Assembly (NCBI GenBank): GCA_910574455.1
Contig: CAJSYZ010000010.1
Coordinates: 2,854,645-2,918,644, forward strand
Direction of reading: 5' to 3'
Length of the DNA: 64,000 bases
Source: Trichaptum fuscoviolaceum
Taxonomy: Eukaryota > Basidiomycota > Agaricomycetes > Hymenochaetales > Trichaptaceae
The position numbers and the translations under genes are program-made. Positions 33,430 to 45,481 of this stretch are shown piece after piece. The stretch's first letter is position 1, and each line of letters starts with the position of its first letter. The notes under the pieces are model-generated. The model ran no database searches, had not been told where the DNA came from, and saw only the letters and a program-made list of their open reading frames with translations.

Positions 33430-34340
33430 CGGCTTAGCGAGCCTGAGAGTCTACGTAGAGTGACATCTCTTATCTATAGGGTTTGTAATGTAAGTCTACT
33501 ACGACATCTCTTGGCTCTTAAGGCAGGATACGCAATGTATTTTGGTATACTAAATGACTTACAAATCCTCGACAAGTATCCAGTCTCTATCAAGACCCAG
33601 TTCACAACAAGGTCTCATTGATATCCTAATCTCACAAATTATCCGTATGCTACGTGAGGGAGAATCGGCATACAAAAATCAACATATCCACATCCGCTTG
33701 ACCGATATTCTGACTGTGAAGTGCCAGTCGCGCGCTGGATAATCAGCAGAGCGGTACTTTCGGTATGCGAGCTTCACTGGTGAGACTAGTCCAGACGCGG
33801 ATTTGTGTCGATCACTGCGCTCGTAGGCGTGCATAGCAAGAGCAAGGTGCGAGACTTTCCTATAATGTAAAAAGAATGCTCCTGCCTCCCTTCCTAGCTT
33901 TTAGCAAGAGTGACTTCATCAGCTGTACAGTTCATTATCTAAGATGTATTTATACTACAACCTAATTCTACAGTACTGTAATCAGAATAGATGAAAATGC
34001 ATATCAAACACGTCACAGTAGGTGTACTTTACTGACCATCATAACCCGCCTCGGTCTTCTCGGTATTCTCGTTTCTGCTCCCTGCCAACTTGTCTAAATG
34101 TTGCCGCGATGCACAAGAGAATATATAGAGTATACCTTGCCTTATTCTATTCCCTTCATAGTGAGTACAACTCTAGTATTTGATAAATATCATGCGTTTC
34201 ACGGTTATCAGTGAGCGTGGGAATTGATTTAACAGCCGATAACTTGAACGGCGTCAGCATCGCTCATCTCCATCTTCCACCTCCACCACCTTCATTCAGC
34301 AAAGGACTTCTCCTTCTCTTCACGCAGATCAGCAAAACAT
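33430..34340. other. No gene recognised
   Basis: AT-rich DNA with short open frames only. It separates truncated copy H from copy I. The segment 33480-33640 has no similarity that I can see elsewhere in the window. Confidence 0.4.
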
Positions 34341-34348
34341 AACAATAG

Positions 34349-35673
34349 CTATGAATGTACGTCCCGCAGTGGTAGCTCTGAGAGTCCGGTGTGATGCTAA
34401 ACCCATTACAGGCGCGTGAAAGGAATAGGACGTCGCTACCTACCGAGATTGAAGAACTCGTATCAGAATGCACGAGATGTCTAAAATCAAGTTCACTTCT
34501 CGGTGCCTCCTCATATCCCTTCTTCAAGTATCGAAAGACTGGAAGATGCTGTGCACGAAGCACTTGTATCGCTCAATAGAGAGGCAATGTCTCTCCATCT
34601 GTATTTCCTGCTGGCGAAGGCGAGAGTCCATATTAGACTGAAGAACGTCGGAAGATTCACATTAGGAGTCATCAAACCCGGACAGGACTTGAGGCTGCAC
34701 AGGATTTGTATGCAACGCTCTCAACAAACTCGAGGCTGGCTGCATTGGTTGAACGTCTGCGGTTCGGAATGCATCTCCTTCATTATTGCGCACGGACAAG
34801 GTGGACGGAGATGAACATCGACATCCTGAAGATCTGTCTCGATCTACGGCACGTGGAAATCCATGGATTCGAGAAGGCCGATGTCGATGCTCGGGTGAAC
34901 GTGCTGAAGGAGAAATCACTCGTCTCTTTCTTCATAACCCCAAGTACCATTTTCGACATCAATCAGCATTCCAAGGGACTGACAGTGGTCGGAAGCTTCA
35001 ATCATATATCAGACATGACGAGAAAGTGACCGAGGCTTCGAAGTCTCCATGTACAGCGATTTCTCACCGATTGGTCGAGTGCAAATTCACTGATGTTGGA
35101 CATGTCCGATGCTTTTGGTTGCTGTCCAAACGTACACGAAATCATCTTTAATGGTAACATGATAATCACCAACAAGCTTAGGCTTCTTCGCACCATGTGC
35201 ACCGGTAGTGATCATAGCTCACTCTCCTATCGAACATCATATTGGGTCCGAAAGATGGAGCATGTTTAGACGAATGCTTCCGCGCCTGGTCCTCGACCCT
35301 TCGGTACCTCAAGATACTCGTTCCAGAGTCCTTTGTTTCTCAGGTCGGGGAGGATGCCATTGGGATTCTAACCGAGCTTCGCGAGCTGCATGTAATATCT
35401 GTATCTTGCTGGATGCTGGGCTCTCGCAAAATCTCGAGACTCCCGTGGCTTGCGCGCTATGCTTGCCTTTCGTCATCCAATGGAGAAGAGCTGCGATCCT
35501 TTTTGCATCATCTCGAGCGCTCGGGGAGCTTCCCATCCCTTAATCATATTGTAATGCATAACGGACTCTACGAACAATTTCCAAATGAACTGGAAAACAT
35601 TTGTAGCAGGCGAAACATTCTTCTAGACACAAGTGGGATGATGGATACCCTTCCTCCGGACATCCTTATTTAA
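34349..35673 (+). pseudogene. F-box/LRR-like family member I, frameshifted
   Basis: A short first exon (ATGAAT at 34349), a GTACGT...TTACAG intron and then RTSLPTEIEELVSE resemble the family start. The core signature (KFTSRCLLISLLQVSKDW then KHLYRSI) appears in another frame. The middle (34706-35029) reads NSRLAALVERLRFGMHLL to VSFFITPSTIFDI, and the C-terminal part (35242-35673) reads AWSSTLRYLKILV, GILTELRELHV, FPSLNHIVMHNG and CSRRNILLD. At least three frame changes and a stop separate the pieces. It is more divergent than the others, so it is an older copy. Confidence 0.7.
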
Positions 35674-35829
35674 CTATTATTCATTATATGCCTTTTCCGT
35701 CTACCTCTTCACTATTGTGTCTGCATCTTATAGTACATATGTACGTACCTGTATCTCCTCAATCTATACTATGAATTCCAATCTGGTAGTACATATACTA
35801 CTAATGACGGTCTCTTTCAGTCAATCTCT

Positions 35830-35930
35830 CGCCCTACTTACTGTCCGGACCTTATTGGAGTCATCATTACCGGTGTTGCTCTCCTCCCTAGCAAGCTCGA
35901 GCTTATTCGTGCCATGTGCAGCTAGGACGT
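35830..35930 (+). pseudogene. Short F-box/LRR-like fragment K
   Basis: Translation YCPDLIGVIITGVALLPSKL then IRAMCS corresponds to the CCPDLREIIITGAVLRPDMY...RTMCSS segment of copies C, D and E, ending in a stop. It is an isolated 100-bp fragment 160 bp beyond copy I. Confidence 0.6.
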
Positions 35931-36237
35931 GTTCATGGAGCTCAAGAAGATCAATTATGTCACTGTTAACTACCACCGATCACACCTGCTGCTCAAAGCA
36001 TTTCTTGTAATGAAAGTGATACACACGAGTTCTATGAGTGAACGAAAGAGCACAACCCACGTGGCAAGAGAATATACCCTCGATAGAGAACAGCTTCATT
36101 AATAGAATGATCTACGAGATACACGGATATCTATGTAATTACAATCCATTACTACAATACTGTGATCAAAGCTACATATTTGCTACATATACTTATATAA
36201 GGTAGATAGCACATTAATATGGAGGTCGGAAATGCGG

Positions 36238-37905
36238 TTAGTGTTGACCATCGTCATGACTTATCTCGATGGTTTCAGCCTTCTCCGCCCAACTCCCAAC
36301 CTTGGTCGACGTCTTGTCCACGTCGTCGTCAGGTTCGTCCTGCACGTTCACGGAACCAAAACTGCGCCGCCCATCCGTCACCGTCGTCTCCGTGACGCGC
36401 ACCGAGATCGTTTTCATAGGCATAGTCAGGCTTAGGCCATGCCGGCGCTCGTCATGCCCGGATCCGGCGATGAAGCGGCTCGACGGGGGCACAGATCGGG
36501 AGACGATCGTCTCATCGATTGACATACCGAGCCCGATGCGCAGGATGATAAGCGAGAATGCGATGCCCTGTCAGCCGGGCAATTAGTTAGATTCCCGGCC
36601 CTTGATCAAAGGCTGATGGCATTGGTAACTCACGATAAGCTGGACCATCTGCAGAATACGATGTGAGAATAGCATGAGTGCGTGTCTGTGAAGACGATTG
36701 AGAGATTGAGAGATTGGACGCACCATATCTAATATTATGTAGTGTCCCCAGCTGTTCGCGAGGTACGCCATGAAGAGCGCGAGGAGTGTCGTTGAGTAGA
36801 TCGCGCCGGACTCGACGACGGTCACTATCACGGGCACGAGTGTCCGTGAGCGCAGCGGGATGATGCCCGACGAGCGCCGCTCATGCAGCCAGATCTTCAG
36901 CGCAATCAGGACTGTAGAAGTGGGTCAGTGAGTAGAATCGCAAACGAGCCGAGACGCTGATAAAGGAGGAAACCGAGACGCTCACTGGTACTGGCGGTGT
37001 TGGTGAAGAGCGTCAGCGAGTAGAATGACGCAATCCACTTCTTGGAGAGGTTGTTGAATACCGGCGTTGTTGGCGATGCGTGTGCGTCAGAGACGATTGT
37101 CTGGATTCCGCATACTTGGAATATGAAGTAAGCCAGTCAGTTCTTTTGGGTTTTAATGATGGCACGAGGCAATGGGCTTGGAGATAGGCCGGGTTGTGAC
37201 GAAGCCTGAGCTCCGCTATGCCCGGAATGTTGTTCAGTAAGAGGCTCACCTGTGTCTGCCAAGAGACAGATCAGACCCGGGACGACAACCCGCTTATCAC
37301 CGGACCAGACGATCCAGAGTCTGTAAATCTGCAGGTCGCGTACACACGTCAGAATACAGAGCAGCGAGCGATGGTGCGGCAGGGAGGACGTACGACGAAG
37401 GCGTCCCCGATGACGGTCTGCGCGATGTAGAAGCTGATCTTGAAGAGGAAGGAGAAGGAGGACGTGTCGAGGAAGAACGCGACGGGCCCGGGGTTGTCTC
37501 TGTGTGCGATGAAGCCGTCCAATGTCCGCATAATCGCGGCTACGACGTGCTGGTGTTGGACAGTCAGTCACAAGCAATGGTCGTCGATAAGTGGCAGTGC
37601 ACGCACCATCAGAGCGACGAAGTACATAAGCACCGACACGGCCAGCAGGGGCTTGTTCAGCCGCTGCGTCCGCCTCCGGCGAAAGACCAGAATGAAGGTC
37701 GTCGCAACGAATATAAACGTGTACAGTCCTGGAAATGCAAGCAAATGAGCACGAGATCAGGTAAGCGCATCAGCCAGCATCGGTAATCGATCGCGCCAGA
37801 ATATGCGTACGCACCAAACAGAATTGAGCCCAGCACCGTCGCCAACATCACCGACGTATCGAGTGCGAGAGCCATGGATGGCTTCGATGGCGTGCCAGAT
37901 GGCAC
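36238..37905 (-). CDS. Seven-transmembrane membrane protein of an Agaricomycete family
   Basis: Eight exons on the minus strand (37815-37905, 37607-37728, 37394-37549, 37250-37328, 36986-37114, 36724-36911, 36634-36648, 36238-36567) give an uninterrupted 369-residue protein; introns are 57-135 bp. It starts MPSGTPSKPSMALALD, followed by about seven hydrophobic segments (for example VMLATVLGSILFGLYTFIF, IYRLWIVWSGDKRVVVPGLI and ALFMAYLANSWGHYIIL). The C-terminal tail of about 90 residues is hydrophilic and acidic. The pattern, including the YRLWIVW motif after the third or fourth segment, is that of a large family of uncharacterised mushroom membrane proteins related in layout to DUF6533/DUF6534 proteins. 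Ligand and function are unknown. One exon is only 15 nt (MVQLI). It is the best-preserved conventional host gene in the window. Confidence 0.82.
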
Positions 37906-39530
37906 CTTCGAGGGGTGTGCAGGGTGTTAGGGACGGGAACGCGAAGGATCACAGCCGCCGGTGGGACATCAGCCTTAAGAGCGCGAAAGGGTCACTTATC
38001 GAAGCCCAGTCCTGATAATATGAACGCACGGGGCATCCCGGCGTCTCCTTAAGCATATCTGCTAGCGCAGGAACAGTGATGCGAAGACGATGGCAGACGA
38101 TCTAGATGAATGATTGTGGTGTTCGATGCATTTGATGATGAGCTTCTGTCCTTGTAGTTATTGATACTGGTATCAGTCGAATGGAAATCTGCTCCCTGCC
38201 ATGTCAACGATAAGAAGTTTGAACAAGACAGCACGCGCAAAAAGACTGGTTGCATTATCCAGCTATCAACGAACTCACTCAAATTTGCAAAAAGAAAATT
38301 GACAGTCGTCAATTCCCGAGAGCATCGCTGATTCGCTCAGTCTTCCTATGAAGCGCATGTGTATCGTGGTATAAGTTCGAATGAAGTTGATTCAGAAGGT
38401 CTTCTATCAATAAGAGGAATGAGACTGCGACCATGAGGCCGACAAGGTCGGAGAGTTCAAGTTGAAGTCGAAGCCTGGGACTCCGGCTTCAACTTGAAGT
38501 TTAATATTAGTCGCCGGCCCGGTGAAGTTGAAGGGCCGGGAAACACTCGACTCTTCGAGCCTCCGCAAATTTCTTCAATTGGAATGCCGGAAAGATAAGT
38601 GAAAGATAAGTAGTACTTAAGCTCAATGAAAACTAGGACCACAAATCCACACGGCACTCGATTAACTTAAGACGGAATGCGCAGCTTCCATACGTAGTTA
38701 CAAGGCAGTCAATCAGCGACTCGGAGTCAACTGATGAAGCTAGAACAGTTCTAGTCATTTCTTGTACCTGTTGTATTCAAGTTTGCCATACTTGAGTGGG
38801 CACAGTTCCTTAAAAGATAAGCTTCTTCACTTGCTGTACATCAGTCGGTGAGAGTTGGAAAAGTCTATGCAACGCTGACTCACGTACCATCCGAACACAT
38901 TCCTTCCAGCTTCCGATTCAGTCTAGACAACCTAGCACGGGGGTATCACATTTGACTTGGAGGCATTCTTCCCATTGTCATGGGTCTTATATCCTCTCCA
39001 AAAGACACTCGCCACGAATGCACGCAATATCAGTTCAGCCCGCCACACTTGACTGCTAAGCGGAGTGCTGCTGTCAAATTCTCCTCCGGTCCATACGCAT
39101 CACAACGGCCAGGAGTGGATCTATGCGGGGATGGATATACTTCACGTGAGTGCTGCGACACAAAGTATACTAAATAATGCAGCCCGCCACGTTCTTAATA
39201 TGTTGTAATGCTCTTCACGATAGCCCGTATGGGAGGGCAGTGCCTGACTTATGGCGCGTGGCACCATTGTGGCATAAACGATTCTTGTGGCAAAGCGTTG
39301 AGCATTGAGAACACGAAGGCTATGAAGAGTCAAGTTTCCTCGGCTATCGGAGCAAAGAGATACTGCAATCATAAGGAGATTATGCATTGTGGAGAAATTA
39401 GAACTTATAAACGAGGGCATCTCGAGATAATTACTCACTGCATTCAATCAACGCATCTTGGATCATCTTGATTCTTGATTGAGAGACGCCAACCATCTCA
39501 GCCGTATACTAAGCGAATAGAGTCACAGCG
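37906..39530. other. Upstream DNA of the 7-TM gene and of pseudokinase copy 1
   Basis: No gene supported. Around 38455-38530 there is an inverted repeat (TTCAAGTTGAAGTCGAAGCC and GGCTTCAACTTGAA). From about 38960 the DNA matches 55180-55460 in inverted orientation (TCGCCACGAATGC, AAAGACACTCGC), so the promoter of the pseudokinase gene is duplicated with it. Confidence 0.5.
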
Positions 39531-41069
39531 ATGCCTAGCGCCAGTGCAGCAGCTCGCGCAGCTGAAGAGAGGAAAGCAGCAACTCGTCTGCCTGCGCCAT
39601 CTGCACCCACACGTAGCGGCCTTGTGGGGACCAAAGTGTCTAGCGCTAGCAGCCAGGCGAAGGCGCAGCAAGACGCGAAGGAGGCTAGACTGGCGAAGGA
39701 GAAGGCCGAGCGCGAAGCAGCGGAGGCCGCCAAGAGCCCCAGGGCGAACTTGCCCCCAGTTACGAAGGCGAGCGACGTTGCGCGTAAGATCGAGCTCGAG
39801 CGATTACAGAAAAAAGAAGCGGAGGCGCAGAGGAAGGCACAAGAGGAGCGGGAAAAGGCAGAGAAGGCGGCAGAGGAAGCAGCGCGCCTTGCAGCGGAGG
39901 CGGAGGAGAGAATCTCGAAGGCGAGTGTTGCGGCTAAACAGCCGTCCAAGCCCAGTGCACGGCCTGCGGTGAAGAAAAGACACGGCAAGCAGGAGGTGAG
40001 CATTCGCGAGCTCCTCGATGCGGAGACCATGCGGCCCGTGTCGCTGCTCCATGACCGGGCTGAGAGCAGCCAGGCCACCATTCAGAGAGAAGAGCGAGTC
40101 GTACGGTTCCGTGCGCAGCCAGATAGTGATAGAACGACATTCGTGCTCGTTTTGTACCGTGATCCGGAAATGCTAGAAAAGCACATCGAGAACGAGAAGA
40201 AGAGGCACGGAAACGCGCCAACGGTGCTCTTCTACATCTTTCTGATTGTCGTAGGTGGTGGTGCGCCTGAGGCAGAGAAGGCGTATGGCTTTCTTCGCCA
40301 GGGCAGGGTCCAAGATGAGCAGACGCTTCTCGCATGCTTGAACATGCCACTGGGGAATCAGCATCTGGGTGTGTTTAATGGAGAAAAGGCGTACCAAAAC
40401 ACCGTCCAGACCGCGCTCGCGCTAGCGAAGGAGCTGAAGACGCTACACGATAAGGGTATCGTGCTGCACGGCTCGCTGAGCCCCGCAATCATCAACATCG
40501 GGCACACGGAAGACACACTAGTCTCCTCGCGCCCGCTGGAGGGCGAGTCGGGCATCAGAGAGATCATCGCAGACAAGCACGCCATCGTCACCCTCACCGA
40601 CCTCAGCGCGTCTTCTCTTGATAAGGACTGGTGCGCGCCAGAGCTGCACGGACTGGTAGGAAAGAGCTGGGCGGAGAGGACGATGATAGACGGGAATACG
40701 AGCTTCGTGAAGGACCGCGAGCAGGCAGATATATTCGGCCTGGGAGCCATTATGCTGGCGCTCTGCGACGCCAGCCCAGATATCTTCACGGCCGATGGCT
40801 GGTGGGTCGGTGACAGGCTGAACAAGCTTGTGCTCGAGGGGCGGCGAGCCGCGCGAGGGCATGTTTCGAACCTCCGCATCCTTGCTGAGCTGCTGGCCCA
40901 GCGCGATTCCGGCGTGAAGGGGAAGATCAAGTTGCAGCGGGTGGTGGATTACCTGTCCGGTAGCGATCCTAACAGGATCATGATGTCGGATGAGCAGGCG
41001 AAAGCTTCTCGAGCTGGTATTGTGCAGTTCCTTCTTTCGTCGACGGCCAGCACTGGCAGTACCAAATAG
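39531..41069 (+). CDS. Coiled-coil pseudokinase-like protein, copy 1
   Basis: A single open frame of 512 residues. Residues about 35-145 are an Ala/Glu/Lys/Arg-rich coiled coil (RKAQEEREKAEKAAEEAARL). The C-terminal half resembles a protein-kinase lobe: LHDKGIVLHGSLSP stands where the HRD catalytic loop should be but lacks the catalytic Asp; LTDLSASS replaces DFG; WCAPELHG matches the APE motif; and QADIFGLGAIML matches helix F. No glycine loop or VAIK lysine is evident. It is probably a pseudokinase; such folds are often scaffolds. The first Met is at 39531, with a putative promoter shared with copy 2. No introns are needed. A 35-codon difference in sequence is spread across both copies, and the ORF is fully open. 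Confidence 0.72.
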   Translation: MPSASAAARAAEERKAATRLPAPSAPTRSGLVGTKVSSASSQAKAQQDAKEARLAKEKAEREAAEAAKSPRANLPPVTKASDVARKIELERLQKKEAEAQRKAQEEREKAEKAAEEAARLAAEAEERISKASVAAKQPSKPSARPAVKKRHGKQEVSIRELLDAETMRPVSLLHDRAESSQATIQREERVVRFRAQPDSDRTTFVLVLYRDPEMLEKHIENEKKRHGNAPTVLFYIFLIVVGGGAPEAEKAYGFLRQGRVQDEQTLLACLNMPLGNQHLGVFNGEKAYQNTVQTALALAKELKTLHDKGIVLHGSLSPAIINIGHTEDTLVSSRPLEGESGIREIIADKHAIVTLTDLSASSLDKDWCAPELHGLVGKSWAERTMIDGNTSFVKDREQADIFGLGAIMLALCDASPDIFTADGWWVGDRLNKLVLEGRRAARGHVSNLRILAELLAQRDSGVKGKIKLQRVVDYLSGSDPNRIMMSDEQAKASRAGIVQFLLSSTASTGSTK

Positions 41070-42920
41070 TTGCCTGGTTAGAGGTAATATCGGATAGAGA
41101 CCTTATGCAGCCAATGCTGGTGTGCGTGTAGCAAGTCTGTGTGAGTGATGTGTCGAACAGTGCGATTACTGAGCATTGTCTTCTTGCTGTCGATTGAAGC
41201 TCTGTCACGATTAGTTGATTTGAGTTTCTACATTCGCGTCAATCAATGGGCTTCTTCTTGAAAGCCGTAGTTAGTACAGACCGTATCTGATGAGAATATC
41301 TGGGCACCAAAGGTGAGTATGTCATGGACCGTTGCAGATAAGTTCCTCATACCTTTAGACCTGGATGACGTTTGGATCCGGTGAGCTTGATATCTGTATG
41401 TAACGTGTGTGTATGCCCCGACACTATCTAAAAATGAGTCAAAATACCAAAAGAGTTAGCCCAACAGACTTACATTGTCGAACAAGCCACGGTTTCCCTC
41501 ACATTAGCCCATGTTGGGCGCTCTGCCCTGAACGGCACAGATGTCACTTTCGCCGTGGTCCATGGTGCAAGAAGAGCACGATACGCACACACGAGCACTC
41601 CGAGAATACTTGGAGCCGCTGTCCACTGGGACCAGGTTGTGACCAACGTCTAGGCGTGCTGAGCCATGATAGATGATGATGGCACGAAGGGACGCCGAAA
41701 CACGCTCCGAGAATCTCTTGCGCTTGCTAAAGCCTAGAAGCTGCAGCATCCGAAAAGGTCACTGAACCTGGTGAGTCAATGGATCTGGGAAATGCTCACT
41801 GCAGGAAGGTTGTCAGAACATTTACTGCACGCTGGAGGGGCATCGACTTTCTACCTACGATGCAATCAACCATCAATTCCCTCGAGGACTGACACCACCG
41901 CTCACCCATACCAAAGTCCAACAACCTTTCTCCTTATCTTATCTCTTCCTCAGAAACTCCAGCTCCGCCTCGGATGGTTCGAAAAGCACAGGGTCGAAAG
42001 GGTCTGCAGGCCTTGGTGGAAGCGGGGGTTGTCGCGTGACGCTGCCCATCGTCGAGAGCAGACTGATATTTTGTGCATAAGGATATGAGTGCTAGAAGCA
42101 GTAGACAAGGACCACAAGGTGCGAGAGGCGCTCGTCCAAAATGTCGAATGGGGGGTCCTTCAGCTATTGAATCATGCCGGTGTGGCGACACAAATGTATT
42201 TAAGCCTGGCCGTCCGAAATTGGAGGCAAAGTCATCTTGAAGAAATGGATCATTTTTAGGATTGATGCGTCAGCAGAGCACTTGAGTAAGGAGTAAAAGG
42301 CTCTTAGATTCTGCAGAATGAGAGATACGCAGTAAGAGCTTGTTCAAGTTGAAGACGCGCTCAGTTGCGTCGGCTGACTCCGACTCGGAGTCGGTGTTCA
42401 ATTTTAAGCGGAGTGTTAATGTAAACATTCAAGTTCTCACAGTGCCTTGTCACGATGTGCTGGTAATATTTCTTTTGACATCAAAGCATTGTGATCTAGA
42501 GCCAACAGGGTCTGCCTTTACGATCTTGTGAGAACTATTAGAAGTATAATATCTAAGTGGAGTCTCAACTGAGCTCGCAATCCCAGTCAATGCAGGAGTC
42601 TGTACAAGAGTTCTGCTCCTCACTACAGAGTTGGTGGTCATGATATACGGAACCCAAAACATATAAGATGAACAGTCGATAGGCTACCGATACACTGGTA
42701 GGTAATTTAAGTTACGCTTCTGACTCGAAATAAGATCATGGTTGTCATATTTGCACCCTGCAAGGGAAATTTGGTTCAAGACAAGGTCTCATAGAATGAT
42801 GTAAATAACTACTCACAAGTTATCAAGAATACCGCTACTCACGACTTATAAAGGCAGAATTTGGATCTAAGATACAAATCCTGACTACAAAATTGATAGA
42901 ATGGAACAGTTAAACGAGAA
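41070..42920. other. Duplicated intergenic DNA with possible exon relic
   Basis: 41935-42320 matches the reverse complement of 52500-52870. Within it, KLQLRLGWFEKHRVERVCRP after a CCTCAG acceptor-like site is partly conserved as ELQLHLGWLERRR in the other copy, hinting at an old exon. A short palindrome GACTCCGACTCGGAGTCGG lies at 42376-42394. No complete gene is supported. Confidence 0.4.
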
Positions 42921-42922
42921 AG

Positions 42923-44391
42923 TCACCGGTCGAGCTTCTGACTGGACAGACGAATATTCCGCCTCCTGCATATCTCTTTAAACCCATCGTCTACCGTAAG
43001 CCTGTCATCCACAATGAAATTTAGCGAGGGAAACTTCTCCGTGTTTTCAAGGCAATTGGAGAGGGTCTGTGTCTCTTCCTTGCTCCACCTATAGTGCGGA
43101 AGGTACGCGAGACATTGGAGTCGCGGAAGTCCCGATATGGTGCCAAGATCTAGCTTCATTCTCTCGAATTGTAGCTCCCGAAGCTCCCCTAACGTACGCA
43201 TAGCATCATTCAAAGGCTGATATGAGTCACGGTCGTTGTGATGCATTATGTCTACCTTGAAATACGCAAGGGTCGGAGACCATGAGCGGAGGCACTCGCA
43301 AAGTGCATCTACCGATTCATCACCCCTGTTTCCAGCTTGGCGACCGTGTAGAGAAACAGCGAGCTTCGTTATACTGCTGCTGCACATGGTGCGTAGAGCC
43401 CTATACGTATCGGGGCGCAGAACAGCTCCTGTAATGGCTACTTCTTGGAGGTCTGGACTCCATCCAGAGACCTATAGCTTGTCCAAGACTACCGAGCATT
43501 CCGACATGTTCTCAGCCAGAAATCCCTCCGCTCGGATGCCTCGAAGCTTCGGCCACTTTTGGATGAGACCGAGAATATGCGAGAAGCGTCCCGTGGGCTG
43601 TCCAAGTCCACTATTCGCTTTGATATGTGACAGATTGTGTGCGGATATAGAGAGATAGACAAGTGTCTTCTTCCCCAGCTCATCAATCAGAGCGTCCAGT
43701 TTCAGATGATGATATCCGCGAATGTCAACGTGTTCTATGCACGGACAGAGCTTCAAAATTTGGATGTGTGTTTCTGTCCAATACAAGCTGGCATAGGGCA
43801 CATCAATGAACGGGGGGGGGGGGGGCACATAAACGCGCGGGCGTACAATTCCGTATGAACCAGTATCTTGCATCTCCTGCCGAAAATGACTTCAAGACCC
43901 AGTTGCAGAGTCGTAATCAATGCTGCTAGCGAACGATTTGTTGCTAACGTTTTGTACAAGTCTAACGCAACCTCGTGTCCCGTTCGCTTTTGCTGCATGG
44001 CAGAAGTTCTTTTCTCTATGTTCCAGCTATGTTTGTCATGCCGCGTACTATGCACAGGGTGCTGAAATGGTGCATGGCTTCCTACAGCTATGGTCTGGTA
44101 TAGGTACTTCACGGTTATTGCATGCCAAAGCTTGGACACCCGAAGTAGCGGTAAAAGGTAACACTGTGGGGTAAACCTGACAGACTCCGCGAAGGGCGAG
44201 TTACTTCTCCTCGTGAAAGAGTATATCAGTATGAAGCTTTCGATTATTAGCGTCAAAAGTTCGGTAGGTAACGATGGGCTATTTGGATAAGCGCTGGTGT
44301 CAGGAAAGCATATTTATTAGCCTCAAATTCTATATGAGAGTCATAATTAGCAGGCGTACATCGACGTTTCTTCGAGCGGTATGTCATTCAT
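42923..44391 (-). pseudogene. F-box/LRR-like family member D, disrupted
   Basis: First exon 44360-44391 (MNDIPLEETS), a 66-bp intron (44294-44359) and second exon from 44293 with LPTELLTLIIESF and YLLPLLRVSKLWH. The frame runs to about 43753. Just before, at 43812-43825, lies a run of 14 G (14 C on the coding strand) where copy C has only four. The body continues in another frame (HVDIRGYHHLKL...) to 43472, where a CAG codon has become TAG. The last part (42923-43387) includes CLRSWSPTLAYFKVDI and LPRLQCLAYLPHY. The mirror copy E is open throughout. It is a pseudogene, possibly young. Confidence 0.78.
43812..43825 (+). repeat. Homopolymer of 14 G inside F-box copy D
   Basis: Fourteen consecutive G on the plus strand within coding sequence. 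The equivalent site in copy C is CCCC on the coding strand. The tract changes the frame and could be an assembly artefact or a hypermutable tract. Confidence 0.8.
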
Positions 44392-44899
44392 CGAATCGCT
44401 TGTAAAGTATGGAGAGTCCTGGAGTAGTGCTGGTAGTGATTGAAGTCAGAAGAGCGATGCTGCTACACTGGTTGTTACATTCACTTTTTAAACCCTCACC
44501 GTAGTTATGTTTCCCACGCACTTTGAGCCACAGCTGCGCTACCTGGATCAAAAGCATTGCCGTATAAAAATGCACAGTAAATGAGTCAGTTGCTATACTT
44601 ATCTATGGAGCTGGTGATTATGACTCACGGAGTCGCAGCGCCGCGGACAGTCATGTTTGCGAACTCGTACACTTCCGGTAGCGAGCCACGGGTGCAGCTG
44701 GGCCCAGTCCATTACTGCATAAATTTTGACTCACAGGTAAGCGCAGTACGCAGTCATATCCTCGCTATCCAAAGAAACAAGTGGCTACAAAGTGCGGTAC
44801 TAAAATCAAAGTATGGCAGAAATGACTTAGAATGGAGATGGGTAGTCTGTATGCGCAGAATGCACGGTTTCTGAAACCTACGTCGTTAGTTAGTTTGAG

Positions 44900-45481
44900 C
44901 ATCCTTCCTTGAGCTTAGTCACTAACTCACATTCCAGCTCCTTCCAGAGCATTCAAGCATTCAAACACCCAAATCTCTCTTCATAGTCGCAATAACCCTA
45001 GCTAATGCTAACTCTTACTTTCAATAAGCAAGATACGTTTGGGGCTGAGTTGGACTATGAATCAAGCATCATGAATCACAATGGTGGTTGATACCAGAGG
45101 AAGGAACCTCTTGGGTAGGTATCCAAGTATTCAAGCTGCACCGAGCATAGCAGCAGGCGGCAAAGCAGCCCAGCGCGCGGAGGGTGACTGCAACCGCGGG
45201 CACAACGGATTCGAGTCGTGTGAGAGCTACCCCGGGGCAGGAGGAGCAGAGAGCGTGGAGGAGACACTGAGTTCAGGGCGGGTCGAACTACTAGTACATT
45301 TCGTTCAAGTTCTCAGGCTCATCCGCGACTATAAGACAAGTTGCGCAATCGTGCCAGCCTCTCCTTAGCACCACTCTGACTACATCTCCAAAGGCTGTTA
45401 TCAGAACTGTTCGTATTTCAGCGACAACTCTGTACAGTTATTATCACTAACAAATGCTCATTTATAATACCAGTACTCGAA
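44900..45481. other. Intergenic region between divergent copies D and F
   Basis: Contains no supported gene. The block TAGCACCACTCTGACTACATC at 45366-45386 corresponds to the shared upstream block near 31530, so the promoter of F resembles that of G. Most of 44880-45300 is unique in the window. Confidence 0.4.

Larger units (their letters stand above)
38900..44900 (+). repeat. Left arm of inverted duplication R
   Basis: Order: pseudokinase gene (+), shared non-coding 41.9-42.4 kb, F-box copy D (-). The same order occurs inverted at 49.95-55.64 kb (E +, shared 52.4-52.9 kb, pseudokinase -). The 5 kb between the arms carries arm 2 of duplication Q. Confidence 0.75.

Noticed and set aside
39509..40930. 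Minus-strand ORFs of 138-190 codons opposite the pseudokinase gene (also 53395-55104 plus strand)
   Set aside because: Shadows of the two pseudokinase genes; same open pattern in both copies arises from their duplication.
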